From Leucocoprinus leucothites (taxonomy: Eukaryota; Basidiomycota; Agaricomycetes; Agaricales; Agaricaceae): a stretch of DNA of 64,000 nucleotides. Position numbers and translations under genes: made by a program. This document shows, piece by piece, positions 13,324 through 25,015 of the stretch (positions are counted from its first letter, which is position 1; each line of letters begins with the position of its first letter). The notes under the pieces were generated by a model that saw nothing but the letters and a program-made list of their open reading frames with translations, was not told the DNA's origin and did not search any database. The stretch is taken from NCBI GenBank assembly GCA_013368445.1, contig JAACJO010000001.1, positions 3,658,001-3,722,000 on the forward strand, given 5' to 3'.

Positions 13324-15604
13324 TTAAACTTCAGCGGAGTTGGATTGTTCCTGTGCTCTTTTCGCCTCTTCTGCGGCTTTGGCTTCATCAGCCTCCATAA
13401 CAACACGGGAGAACTTGCTCCTTCTACGAATCTGAGGTCCCCAGATGAAGAGTACGTAGGGAATGGGTAGTAGCAGGAGAGCGATGAAGGCGAAAAGGGT
13501 GTTAGCCCAAGGAATCCCGAGTCGGTGGTACATTTGTTGTGTGAAGAGAGGGAACGATAGAGCAGTGATGTTACCTGCGATTATGAAAATTAATCAATCT
13601 CCGTCAATTACGAAGAACCGAGTAAAACTTACGGGCCAAACTTTGTCCTGCAAGGGCAGAGGAAGCAAAAGGTCCGTAACTGTGATCCAGAGTTTAATAT
13701 AAATATCTAATGTAGACATCCGGTAGAACGTACCAATCAGCCAGATATGAGAATACGGCAGTGTAAATCATAAAGATACCCCAGATAAATGTCTGAAAAA
13801 CGTTTTAGAACGGAGAGTTAGATCTTATCGTATGAAAGCCTTACCGTGATGCCAATGATGGGGGCAATCCAGTGGATGTGAGGGAAAGAAGTCCAGGCAT
13901 AGATGAACATAGCCCCAGGAAGGATCACACCCGCAGCCATAGCTAAGTACAGGCGAGCTTCGGGACCTTTAGTTGGGAAGTATTTCTTGTAAAGGTACTC
14001 CTGGTAGAAGTTGGTGCAAAAACCGAGAAGAGGCGCCACACTCCGGGGGAGTCAATACGAAGTCATCGTTGGAGATAGAGAGCTAACTCACATCATAGAA
14101 AGGAAGGCCAAACCGACCTGACCGCTGTTGAAATCATGAAGCGTCGTGAAAACCATAGAGATGGATTCGATCATGCAGTAGTTGACGCCCCACGCAAAGC
14201 CGAACCACAGCTATAAGAAAACAATCAGATGAACTCGTGGAGAATGAATAGCAAAAACACATACACTAAAGCTGGCAACGATCGGCTCGGTGAGCATGAG
14301 GTCTACGTGTACCATCATCAGACTCAATCAGCCATTAATATCTCAAGCGCACTCACAGACAGGACGCGTGCAGGAGATCCAGATAAGTTTCTTGAGATTG
14401 ACTCCCTCATCCTCAACACGTGCGCGATAGCGCTTATCCCCAGTTTTCTTCCTCAAACGGTGCGCAATCTTCTTGATGACAATGGTTGAACGCGTTTCGT
14501 GAAGGATGAAGGGAATGAGGATCACGTAGGTACCAGCATAACTAAATTCAGAAACTCAATTTAGTATGCAGCTTGGGCATGAAAGAAGTAAAATAGGGAC
14601 GCACATTAACTGGATCCACTGAATCCAGCGCCACTCAAGTCGAGGATTTAATTCGATCCAACCCGCTATGAGCGGTCCAAAACCGTTTCCGGCAAGGGCA
14701 ACGATGGAAAAGATGGACATAGGGAGGCCACGTCTGTTTCGCGTGTTGTGTGCTCAGTAACCGCAGCCGGACCTTCAGATTAGATATGGAGGGAAAACTC
14801 ACTCTGCAGGTGACCATATGTCCGCAATAGTACCACCAACCATCGTTGCTGCCGTCGAGCCGAACGCGCCTTGGAGGAATCGACCCACAACAACGGTTTG
14901 AATATTCTGTGCCCTGCACATATCCCATATCAGTAAATTGTGACCCATGAGAACAAACCGCGATATTACTTACAATCCAACCATGATGTACATCAATAGG
15001 AAGCCGATACCGGACCATAGGTAGAGGGGTTGACGTCCGAACTCTTCGCTGAACGATGCTGTGACGAGGGGCACGACGCCGAAGCCTAGCGCGTACATAC
15101 TAAGACCTTCTGTAGCTTGGAATTCTGTAGCATTGAGATCTCGGGTCATCGATCCGAACCCGAGGTTGTATCCCGAGGCTGTTGAAGCTATTAAAAGTTA
15201 CCATCAGGTTGGTCAGGCGTCTAAGTATGAGCAATGAACGTACATGCTACCAGTGTTGAAAAACAGGCAAGGAGGGTGATTGCCCATTTTTTGCGTCTAG
15301 GAAAGTATATTGGGTTCCGGGGATCATTAGGCTCAAAATCGACCTTGGATTTTGATGAGCATGAAACGAATTAGGGAGGAGTGGAGTAACTCACATATAT
15401 CGTTTTCGTTGAATCATCATCAGCAGTGGGTGTAGCTTCCTCCTTATCTTTGTCCTCCTTATCAATTTGAGTTTCTGACCCTGATACAGTAATGTGCTGA
15501 ATTGTAGTCGTTTCCTGGGACGCGGCCTCGAGGTGGATTCTGGTATGGCCGACAGCCCTTTCGTTGAGGTCAATATCATGAAGTGGTTCATCAATTCGAG
15601 ACAT
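13324..15604 (-). CDS. Major facilitator superfamily transporter (DHA1 drug/polyamine type)
   Basis: Multi-exon minus-strand gene for a plasma-membrane or vacuolar proton antiporter of the MFS DHA1 group (polyamines, drugs or other small solutes; substrate unknown). The start is the ATG at 15604. The N-terminal cytoplasmic tail is acidic (KEDKDKEEATPTADDDS). Next comes EPNDPRNPIYFPRRKKW, the pre-TM1 motif typical of this group, then TM1. Later exons contain SEEFGRQPLYLWSGIGF (motif A region), GRFLQGAFGSTAATMVGGTIADIW (TM4/5), GNGFGPLIAGW (antiporter motif C-like), a long basic central loop, and TM7-12 ending in IPYVLFIWG. The tail after TM12 is charged and ends NSAEV. I spliced the first three exons across 15361 and 15240 and both joins are in frame. 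Introns are 50-70 nt. No break was seen. Confidence 0.88.
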
Positions 15605-17581
15605 GGTTGGCACCAAGCTTCGTCAGTGACGGTAAGAGTGAGGGTGGGAAGCGTCGGTGGGAAGGGAGACAACGAGGCCACCAGGAGTTGCACCATTGTT
15701 CATTTTAAGCTGACAGAAGGTGTAGCTTCTCGGTGGATGATCGTCAGGACAGTAAGGAGTGGGTCGGGTTCGGGCTCGGATGGGGCACTGGGACATGCGA
15801 ATCAGTTTTTAATTATGATCGTGGTCTTTGTAACAGACTTTCTAACGTTATTCCATCCGTTATTTCCTGCATTAATGAATTGCCAGAACGCTAGTTGTTA
15901 GAGCAAATTTTCTTTCGCTAGACCAGAGCTCTCACCAGCCAGTCTGCCGCTAAAATGCTTTTTTCTGAGATTCAGAATGGAGCGGGTATTTCGTCGGCGT
16001 GGGTTTTTAGAACCGGTGTCAAAGAGTGACTACCCATGAGCCCAGCCTCCGGAACCCACTTTGCAAGCATCCGCGCATCACATCAATATGAAGCGCCCTT
16101 GATGTCGGCTAATAGGCGTGCCCTGACAGTTGTTCCGGGTTGTTTCAGTAAGGCTTATCATAGTTTGGCTGCTCAGAATGTATTCAAATCCTGTAGTTTC
16201 GAAATTGTGGGTCTGAAAGCCGTCGTGGAGTGGTGACACTCTGAAATTCCGAGTTTAGCCATTTTCAGTATATAAGAGGTTCAAGACTAAAAAGTCCCCT
16301 GACCTGCAGTTTCGTTGAAGCAACGAGGTGCATGCGGACCCCGTTGCTCATTTCTGCTCTAACAGTTGATCAGCATAAGATCAATGCTCGACGTCGCGAC
16401 GGTGGCAAACCCGTGCTCTGGCTCCTGAGCGCCTCCAATGTAGTTTGTGTCAAAAGCCTTTGACACCGAGGTATTCGATACCCACTAATTCATAAGAAGT
16501 TCCCTGGAGTTTGGCTATGTGAAATCCTAGCCAAAGAATTTCTAATTGTGACAGCCTGGAATGGTGAGTAGGCGGGCTGGTAAAGCTGAGGTTAAGTCAA
16601 CAGAGGCAAACACCCCTGATCGGACTCGAGTGGGTCTCATCGTCGATTCGCCGATTTTCAAGCTCCGACAGGAGCCGATAACGCCACAATTCTCATGAGC
16701 TAGACACCACGGCCGAGTCCTCTTCACCGAGACGAACAACTATTGAAAGATAACTCGCCACAGGCATAAACTTAAATCATTTCCAAACACTATCGCGCCA
16801 CGGCGACTTCAGCAGTATCTTCGCCAACAATTAACGCTTGACGATGGGTCACAAACCTCTTCCTATACTCTCTACATAAGGAGAGTAGATAAAGCCTGAT
16901 TCAGGGTCTGTATCGGAAAAGTTTCAACTCCATTCTTTCAGCAATGCACTTCAGTAGCACTGGACGATTACAACGGATTTGACTTCAGCCGTGTTCGGTG
17001 TTTATCAGCCTCACTGATTTCATCCACAATCTGATTTCATAAAGCTCTGGACTAAACATCGGAAACAGTTCTTCTAGGACTTTACCGTAGATGACCCAAA
17101 AAAGACTGGCGCGCAATGGGAGGCCGGAGAGTCACTAATCACGGAGCTATTGTTATCTGAGGTCTCTCTAAGCTTCAGATTACGGCCGTGATTGAACCTA
17201 GGATAGCTTTTGGGTTTCTTCAATGACTATGTCATGAGTGCTTATACCTTCACATTAATAGATGCGCTATCATATGGAGAGGGGGAGTCGAAGCTGTTGC
17301 GGCGCAGTGGCTCATATTGTAGTTTAGGATTGCTATTTCATCTTCGAGGTCATCGGTCTTGTTTGTTTTGGACACAAGAAAATATATCTTTAAAAGCGTG
17401 GGACGCACCCGTACAGCACCCTGGGACAATTGCAAGTAATCGACGATGACGAATTGTTGTGGCGGCGCAGGCCATCAATCAAACTCCGCCGGCATATACC
17501 GGTTGTACACAACCCCACCTTCAAACCAATACAAACCATCCACACACTACCTTACTATCTACTCCTTACAATCGCATCAAA
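15605..17581. other. Intergenic, about 2 kb
   Basis: Upstream of both the MFS gene (leftward) and the orphan gene at 17582 (rightward), so it should hold two promoters. No coding segment, RNA gene or repeat is recognisable. A G-rich stretch (15750-15790, repeated GGGTCGGGTTCGGGCTCGG-like units) lies shortly upstream of the transporter start. Confidence 0.4.
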
Positions 17582-18658
17582 ATGGCCATCAGGACTATCG
17601 CTATTATCCACGGACACTATATTGCTCTTCAGGGTTACTGGCTCTGGGAAGAACTACTACGCTTCACCTTCATTGACCTCTCGACGCGCACTTGGCAGCC
17701 AGATACTTCAACTCCGGATCCGACCCTATCTGCTGTTCTGTTACGACACCACCACATTCCTACACCTGCACTACTTTCGACTGATCGCTATATAGCTGAT
17801 ATATGTATGGGCGAGATGGCTTTCGTTGACCAAGCGATTGCTGGAGCCGGCACAGCCGAGGCGGTGACTTTGGATGACACTGAGGATGATCAGGAACTTT
17901 CGTCTTTGGAAAGCTCGTTGTGCTCTATGGATTTTGACCCGCCTTTACGAATAAGCTCTTCTCAAGACGTTTGTGGACTTGGGATCTCTGGATTGCTGTC
18001 AAAGGACGGTAGCGGGCCGTTTACCGGCCTAGGTGCAATATCTGTCCGCCCTTTTGCCTGGCGCCATACACCGACTCCTGGAAACTCGGAACCCAGATAT
18101 GCCGATACTCCTGTGGGTGCAAATACTTATCGTTCGGCTTGCCAACGCCGAGAACCTTATATGGACGTCAGCACCACTCTAGCTGTCCGGACGCGAATAC
18201 TCGAGTCTATTGTTGATTGCGACCCCGCGTTAACTGATGCGCCTCATACAACGGAAACGACACCCACCCAACCACCGGCGAGGGTCACGCCTATTGACCA
18301 ATCCCATCGTCTTATTCGGTTCCCACCCCCGCCGATGAAGCACTTTGCTGCACCCACTATTTCCAGCGAGCTTAGGAGGATGTCAAATTTACGTTCCAGC
18401 ATAGGCTACCCGAGCCACAGACCTTACCACCATCGTTTGAGCAGGTCAAGTGTTGTTATACTCGGGACCCCCCGCTTTCTTAGAAATGCGGAGACTCGGG
18501 ATGAAATCGCCTCAATTCGTACTCCTCTTCGTTCCTGGGATACCACTAGTACCAGGTTCGCCAAGGCAACGAGTGGTCATCACAGGTCTAGAGCGTTCAG
18601 TGTAGATGTGACGGTTGCTTCGCCGTCTGGGTTGAACACTATCCCTCGATGGCGATGA
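17582..18658 (+). CDS. Hypothetical disordered protein, single exon
   Basis: A 358-residue frame from the first in-frame ATG (17582, context CAAAATGG) to TGA with no intron. The reading frame is open further upstream but has no ATG there. The N-terminal 60 residues (IRTIAIIHGHYIALQGYWLW onwards) are hydrophobic/aromatic. A short acidic serine-rich segment follows (around LDDTEDDQELSSLESS). The rest is basic, rich in Ser/Thr/Pro/Arg, with many SP/TP sites and probably disordered. I recognise no domain. A clean frame of more than 1 kb without stops supports a real gene, but the function is unknown. Confidence 0.6.
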   Translation: MAIRTIAIIHGHYIALQGYWLWEELLRFTFIDLSTRTWQPDTSTPDPTLSAVLLRHHHIPTPALLSTDRYIADICMGEMAFVDQAIAGAGTAEAVTLDDTEDDQELSSLESSLCSMDFDPPLRISSSQDVCGLGISGLLSKDGSGPFTGLGAISVRPFAWRHTPTPGNSEPRYADTPVGANTYRSACQRREPYMDVSTTLAVRTRILESIVDCDPALTDAPHTTETTPTQPPARVTPIDQSHRLIRFPPPPMKHFAAPTISSELRRMSNLRSSIGYPSHRPYHHRLSRSSVVILGTPRFLRNAETRDEIASIRTPLRSWDTTSTRFAKATSGHHRSRAFSVDVTVASPSGLNTIPRWR

Positions 18659-19358
18659 GACTGTTTTGGTAGATCGGGATACGTATGCTTATTTGGGCTA
18701 GTTATATAGATATCTTCGTAGTTGAGAGGTGGAGATAATTCTGAAGGGCTCAATTGCCTTTGTAGGGATAGGTTGGTGTTTCTGCTACTATTTCAAGGTA
18801 GAGATGGTATCTACAATACACAGACATCAGTCCGGAGTTAACCAAGCTAATGGAAGGGGATTTGAATACTGCAATCCTCTTGGAAGTATAGTTAACGAAC
18901 TTCGGGGTCATGAGCACAGCTCGGTCGTTGTGAAATGTGACAAGAAACGCCATGTACAACCACCCAGTTGATATTTCACAACATTGAAACTTGATCGTTT
19001 GAACAACCGGTGGAATTTCAAGTGCATCGCGATGATAACGATGCCTTCGACAGATCCGGGGAAGGCTATATCAATGTTTTATGCATGAACTCCCAGGTGT
19101 ACGTTTAGGACGATATTTAGGATCACGAAGATTCATAAGAAAAGAAAGCTGCTAATAAGCTGAGTAAAGCAACTCATAGCAACTACGATAGGACAAGCTT
19201 TGAACGCTTGAATACGGATGGACGTGCCAGCGGAATACTGCTCAAAATAGCCGGAAGTGACGCCAAATCAATGACATCACAAAACTCTGACCGTGGGAAC
19301 GCTACGTGTCTATGGACGTGTATGGACATGAACACTTGTTCAACTACCACAGAACACA
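18659..19358. other. Intergenic region upstream of the DnaJ gene
   Basis: No coding segment seen. The last 60 bases before the ATG hold two ACGTGT cores (19303-19309 and 19315-19321), noted separately. Confidence 0.4.
19303..19322 (+). promoter_or_regulatory. Paired ACGTGT motifs before an ER co-chaperone gene
   Basis: TACGTGTC and GACGTGTA lie side by side about 40-55 nt before the ATG. ACGTG cores are the binding sites of bZIP factors, including Hac1/XBP1-type regulators of the unfolded protein response. Given the gene downstream, regulation by ER stress is a reasonable inference, but the motif is short and may lie in the 5' UTR. Confidence 0.3.
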
Positions 19359-21267
19359 ATGCGCCTACCGAGGCTAGCGCTGGGTCTGTTCCTCCTAGGC
19401 GGGGTATACGCCGAACAGGGGGGCTTATACCCTCCAGGATTGCTACCCTTAATCAACAGGGCAAATGTTCTTCTTTCGACTGGTCAATTTAACGAAGCAG
19501 CCAAAATATATTCCGAGGCTATTGGTATTCTTTTCTTTCTTTTATCAGGGTTGTTAAATAATTACTGACTTGTCTTCAAGACCAGGCTCCTGCAGATTAC
19601 TTATTGTACTATAAGCGCGCGACCGCATATTTCTCTCTTCAACGACATTCGGCAGCACTCGAAGATTTTGACAAAGTTCTGTCATTAACCTCGAATACGT
19701 TCGATAATGCCCATCTCATGAAGGCTCGCATTTACGCCAAGGAGGGCCAATATGAACTGGCGAAACCCCCACTTAAGCTATATGTGAAGGCGAAGGGCAA
19801 GAACAAAGACCAAGATGCGATCGACTTGGAGAAAGATATCGAAGAAGGCGAGCAGCTTCATTCCAAGCTTGAGAAGGAGAGAAAGTCGCAGCTGTGGAAT
19901 GCGTGCGTGGAGACTGCGTCCACGTTGCTGCGTAGAGCAAGTCACTCGGTCGAAGTGCGGACATGGCGTGCGGAGTGTGCGTTTGCAGCTGGAGATCTTG
20001 AGAGCTGCGTTGGTGATTTATCGTAAGTTGTTCTTGAAAACCTTTACATCTTGTGTATTCGACTAACGATTATTCATAGTCGATTGTCGGGCCTGTTGCA
20101 GCCGTCCACTACCCTCCTCTCCCGTATCTTCCGCCTCTCCTACTTCCTATTACCTCCGTCACCGGGTGCTATGAACGCCCTCAAACAATGTCTTCACTAC
20201 GATCCCGATTCCAAAGTTTGCCTTTCTCAGCACCGACTTGTGAAGAACTTCGATAAGGGCTTTGCGCAAATAGAGGAGATGCTTGGCAAAGAAGACTGGC
20301 GTGGCGTCGTCAAACAGTTGCTTACCCCAGGTGGAGGCAAGACTGGCGACCTCTGGCGAAAATTCGAGGAAGCTATGGAAGAGAATGTTGGCAGCGAAGA
20401 CTCTTTGCTGCCCCTCGTTCCCACCAACCTCCTCGAATCCACGGTTCCGGACGCAGACAAGAATCACAGGAAACTCGTGATGAAGTCATTACCTATCCCG
20501 AACGCTTCCAAAGTATCCGTTCAACGACAAACACTTGTTCGGGCCCTTTGTAAATCGTTTACTCATTTATCCGATCAATCGAAAGGCGAGGAGTATAAGA
20601 AACAGATGGGCAAGTGGTGTAACGAGCTTTTGACGTTAAAGGGTTGCGAGGAGGATATTGATGGTCTCGTTGGAAAGAGTGAGGGCCTTTTGGCCCAAGA
20701 AGAGTTCGAGGAGGCTGTCCGGGTATTGGATAAAGCATTTGAAGCTAGTGGGCGTGGTGATCGTAATGTGCGTACATTGTCCTCTTTCCACTCAAAGATT
20801 CGCTTTACTTACCTCCTCCTTTACAGATTCACGCTCGACTATCAAAGGCCCAGAAACTCCTCAAGCAGTCTAAACAAAAAGACTATTACAAGATCCTCGG
20901 CGTTTCTCGCGACGCAGACACAAAGACGATCCGAAAGGCATTCCGTCAAGCTGCCAAAACCGCTCACCCAGATAAGGGTGGTTCGGAAGCGAAGATGGCA
21001 GCGGTCAACGAGGCCTATGAAGTGCTTTCAGATCCGGAGCTAAGAGCGCGATTCGATAACGGTGATGACCCTAATGACCCGAGTGGCGGTATGGGTGGAA
21101 ATCCGTTCGCGCAAGGTGGCGGACATCCGTTTGCTCAGTTCTTTAATGGAGGTAGTGGTGGATTCCCTGGTGGTGGCGGTTTTGGTGGATTCCCTGGCGG
21201 AGGTGGTGGTGGTGGTGGATTCCAGTTCCATTTCAATAGTCATGGTGGTGGGAGGAGAGGACACTAA
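19359..21267 (+). CDS. ER-lumenal DnaJ/TPR co-chaperone, DNAJC3/P58IPK type
   Basis: Predicted 578-residue Hsp40 co-chaperone of the ER Hsp70 (BiP/Kar2), which binds unfolded clients through TPRs. Exons 19359-19524, 19581-20022, 20080-20767 and 20827-21267 join in frame. The N-terminal signal peptide is MRLPRLALGLFLLGGVYA. TPR repeats follow (from ALLPLINRANVLL-type helices through YYKRATAYFSLQRHSAALEDFDKVL and later ALKQCLHYDPDSK). The J domain begins near residue 450 (KDYYKILGVSRDADTKTIRKAF) and has the essential HPD at about 479-481. A glycine/phenylalanine-rich C-terminal tail is also present. This order (signal, TPRs, J domain, G/F tail) is diagnostic of the DNAJC3 family. No KDEL-type retention signal is present; the protein ends GGGRRGH. 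Exon 4 encodes the J domain and tail. No break was seen. Confidence 0.92.
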
Positions 21268-22288
21268 GATTTTGCACTATTGTTTATTGTATTTTTGGAG
21301 AGCTAATAATGACCGTAAATATACACGGGTGCTCCTTACAATTTTCTGCGCGCTTGGCGCTGCTTTCGCCTAATCCCCTTGAGTGCACGGAATAAGATCC
21401 AAGGGAATGGTACCGACTTATAGACCAGGAATGAGCACCGTTGGAGCAGATCATGATGTACATATATCCGCCCATTGCCAAAAGGCTTGTTGCAGCCTTG
21501 AGGCATATCTGTCGGACATTTCCTAAAGAGCTTCTACGTCTAACCTTTTATTAGGATTCAGTCAAATACAGGAATCCTGCAAGCCGTTCCCAGTCAGAGA
21601 GATCTCTGACTGACAAGGAGCTGATGCGGAGGGGCCTAGATGCTTGAAGCACAAATTTGAGCCTCAAACCAGACTGTTTCGCAGCTCGTTAACACCAGAT
21701 AATCAAGACACATATGTTCACACATGCTAGCCAGGGGTTCAAAATGGGATTTAGATGCGTAGGTCACTCTCTCTGTCGGGGAGTCGAACCCCGCTTTCAC
21801 GCGGAAAGTCATGACATGACAGGCGCGTGTACTAACCCATATATTAACAGAGATTGTACAATAGGATTAATTATTACTTTGCCGGATGGGGCATAGTAAA
21901 AGATAGCAAGTGGATGCTCGTGCCAAAATTTTAATAAATATTGAAGATGGAACTTGAGGAAGCGATGATCTAGAATACTGATTGAAACGGCCAGTCAGGG
22001 CGGAATTCTGCGGTGAGCCGGCTATTGTATTCGGGATCGGGTGGGGTCGAGATTGAGAAGGGCACATTAACCAGCAGCAAAAGAGCCGGAAATAACAAGA
22101 CAGACAATTCATCTAAGGTGATTATATTACTACTAGTAGTATGTGTGTAATAGCAAGTGATAGGATACGTAGAAACTAGGCAAGGGGTGTAGAACGATTC
22201 GTATGGGTGCAGCCACAAGGCATGGATCACTTAACCTGTCCACGGACCCTTGTGGACAGTGCAATCGGAGCAGTTGAAAACGCCCAAT
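21268..22288. other. Intergenic region around tRNA-Asp
   Basis: Outside the tRNA gene no coding signal is seen. A 12-bp perfect palindrome ACTACTAGTAGT at 22129-22140 lies about 150 bp beyond the 3' end of the aldo/keto reductase and is probably incidental. Confidence 0.4.
21769..21853 (-). tRNA. tRNA-Asp (GUC) with a 13-nt intron
   Basis: Read on the minus strand, the acceptor arms TCTCTGT and ACAGAGA pair perfectly (discriminator G). The T arm is CGGGG-TTCGACT-CCCCG. The anticodon stem CGCGC/GCGTG closes a loop CTGTCA...C with anticodon GTC. A 13-nt intron (TGTCATGACTTTC) sits in the canonical place after position 37, and its ATGAC can pair with GTCAT covering the anticodon. The D stem is weak, with one A-C mismatch. 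The mature length would be 72 nt. Folding was done by eye. Confidence 0.82.
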
Positions 22289-23686
22289 TTACAGTGGGGC
22301 TGTATCGGCGAAAAGCGACGCCATCATCTGAGCAGGATATCTGTCCCCGATTTCAGCTTCCTCTGCAAGTTTTCTAACCTTCGCGTCGTCTTCAGAGCTA
22401 AGCTTGATGTGAATTGAAGCCAGGTTCTCCTTCAAGTACTACCCAATAAATCCAATAAGCATTGATTCAGAGCAGCACTGGAAATGGGACACCGACCTTG
22501 ATTTTCTTTGTTCCAGGAATTGGGATTATATCATTCCCCTGTGCAAGAACCCATGCCAAAGCAATTTGACTCGCCGTGGCATTATATTTCTTGCCGATTT
22601 CGGCCAAGCCATCAGCAATCCCCAAGACTTTTGGGAAGTTCTCTTCGCTGAACCTATCATTTGATTAACTGACTTAGGAACGACTTGAGAAAGTGAGCTT
22701 CTCGGACGAACCTTGGAATAGCCTTTCTGAAATCTCCATCCTCGAAGTCGCTAGGAGACTTGTATTGTCCAGTAAGTAGACCGCGTCCAAGCGGTGAGTA
22801 GGCAATAACTGTCACGCCGAGCTCCCTGCAACTTTTTAGTAAAGCGATCTTCTCATCTTCAATGTCCAGGGTGAACGGAGAATATTCGACTTGTACTACA
22901 GCAATTGGATGTACTGCATAGGCTCTGCGGAGAGTGTCTGACGAGACCTCAGACAGGCCGAGATAGCGGATCTTTCCTTCTCTGGGGATGATATTAGGCT
23001 TGGGGATCACTGTCGGCGAGGTGGGAGTGCTTACTTGACCAACTCGGCCATAGCGCCGACAGATTTCTGTTGGGAAATTAGTTTCCGGTGTCAGCATGCT
23101 CGGCTGCAGGCATACCTCAATGGGGACGGTAGAATCTGCTCGCTATCCTATGGTAAGCAACATGGCAAGCTCAGATACTCTGAAACGTACGTGGAGATAG
23201 AAAAGGTCGATCTTGTCAATCCCAAGTCGTTCCAATGACTTTGCACAGGCAGACTTGATGTATTCTGGGCTCCCATCGACCCCAAAACCGTTAGCATTTA
23301 TGACAAAGCCACATTTAGTCGCGATGAAGATTTTATCGCGGTTTCCAGTCCTTTTGAACCTAAGGATGGAGTATCAGTCAAAGGCACAGTTGACGCTCTT
23401 GTGGAAATCTGTTTGAGAAAAATGTTTACCATTTTCCAACGAGGTCCTCGGAATCTCCATAACAATCCGCTGTGTCCCAGTTCGTCCACCCATCCTCGAT
23501 TGCAGCATCTAAGAACTGGAGAAGACCTTGAGCATAGATCCCACCCAAACGACTCAAGGTTAGGATACCTACTTTGAAACGTTCCTCGTCACTTTCCACT
23601 GGCCCGTACCACGTCGATAAGCCCATGAGACCCAAGCCTAGTCCAGCAACGTCGTCGCTACCAATCTTTCTGGTGGGGATAGTCAT
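22289..23686 (-). CDS. Aldo/keto reductase
   Basis: NADPH-dependent oxidoreductase of the AKR superfamily, (beta/alpha)8 barrel, cytosolic, substrate unknown. It has the catalytic tetrad: Asp and Tyr in [17 protein letters not shown], Lys in IFIATKCGF, and His in [15 protein letters not shown]. Downstream are [44 protein letters not shown], the cofactor-binding IPIPGTKK, and the end ADTAPL. Several introns split the gene; the joins around the catalytic His and after PIE restore the standard family sequence. Intron 23516-23572 is exactly 57 nt and contains no in-frame stop, so retention would add 19 residues. I start at the ATG at 23686 (MTIPTRKIG) and not at 23761, because the TATA box sits only a few bases before 23761, and transcription should begin downstream of it. 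Confidence 0.9.
23516..23572 (-). other. 57-nt intron with an open frame (aldo/keto reductase)
   Basis: Donor GTAGGT, acceptor CTCCAG. Its removal joins DEERFK to FLDAAIEDG, the expected family sequence. The intron itself encodes 19 codons without a stop. Confidence 0.7.
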
Positions 23687-23766
23687 CTTGTCTGTAGATA
23701 AGGAGTAGCGGTTGAGGTTGAGATGTGAGACTTGACGTTTGTATGGTGAACTGGACATCATGGGCC

Positions 23767-23773
23767 TTATATA
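23767..23773 (-). promoter_or_regulatory. TATA box of the aldo/keto reductase gene
   Basis: On the minus strand TATATAA is followed after 5 nt by an ATG pair (23761). Transcription normally starts 25-40 nt downstream of such a box, so the ATG at 23686 is favoured as the translation start. Confidence 0.55.
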
Positions 23774-25015
23774 TGCTGGTAGGCTCTTCTCGCACCTATT
23801 GCTAATCGCGTTGTCGTTCGAGCTCTAGCTCGTTTCACGGGGTCCCCTGGCCATAGACTGCCGTGCGCATGCGTTTGTTCGGCCCATAGAGTATGTTCCA
23901 TGGTTAATAAGACTTACTTGGTAAACTGCAAGCGTGCCGAGCTGCCAGTCGACACGCAAGACGGTGGTGTACGACGGCGTCAATATACTTCTATCATTAC
24001 GGCCGCCAAACAAAGTATCATTGGTCCCTCAGAACATTGGTTCCGATCCACTCGCGGTCCCCATCACCCAATCAGCTCGGCAACATGCTAGCTTGATCAT
24101 TGCCGGGCTTGTGACGCAGCTGATGTCTCCTTCCAGCACTGAGCGAGAGATTCTTCAGTCGAACATCCGAGACGATCGAATCCTAATTATCGGGAGCGGA
24201 GTAAACTACTTGGGTGCTTGAAGTGTTGTCTGTTGTAGGCTTTACTAAGAACGACGTATGTGTGAATGCCAGTAAAGAACATATCGAGAGCGATAGGTTG
24301 GGCATCGTCTCACTGAGAAGACTGAGTTACGTCAGCGAAAGAGAGGAGTGCTGGTCCAGTCGCCCAATCACAAGAGATACTGATTGTCTCTTCTCGCCGC
24401 TCGGAGATCATCTGCCGATGGCGGAGATGGTGACGAAGACATCGCGCCCTTCGGCTTCCTCGCCATCATATATAGTTACGCGTAAGCATTAGCATAGTGT
24501 AGTAGTTTGACTTATCAATGACGGCCGGCAATTCTGCCAGGATGCCACTCATTATTATGAACCCCCCGGGACCAGCCGCTTTGGGTGGCTATAGGCTGTG
24601 GTGGTCGGCCCTCAGTTGGATGTCCTGGCTTTTGAGTATGACTGAGTGGTTCAATGGAGGAAACCCAAGTCGGCCTTTCATCAAGGTCACTTCGGTCGGC
24701 AATGGAAAGCTATCTAACAGCGGAAGGGGCTGATGGGCTAAAACTCAAGTGGCTTGGGAAGGAGGCTGCTCCAGAATTGGCTGGCTAATCATGAATCTCA
24801 GGTGGAATGTATCAGATATCCAACCATACAATGCTTATGTTTACCTATTCAGAGTAAGATTTCTTCAGCTCGAGCTTTGAGCTAGATCTTCAGGAGATCA
24901 AGGACTCTAACATATGTGCACAACAAGGGGCCTCACGTCAATGGTTTGGACTCCTGGAGTTTCAAGTAGGCAAGCCAGAATATCAAAAATCTAGTAACAA
25001 TATATACAAGCCTAA
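23774..25015. other. Intergenic, 1.2 kb
   Basis: Lies between the 5' side of the aldo/keto reductase and the 3' end of the GH3 gene. I see no supported coding frame, RNA gene or repeat. Confidence 0.4.

Noticed and set aside
17459..17581. Upstream extension of the orphan gene
   Set aside because: No in-frame ATG exists there; the frame is open only by chance, and 17582 has a good start context.
22129..22140. Perfect 12-bp palindrome ACTACTAGTAGT, with a shorter version at 61074-61083
   Set aside because: Short palindromes of this size are expected by chance, and the two sites share no context.
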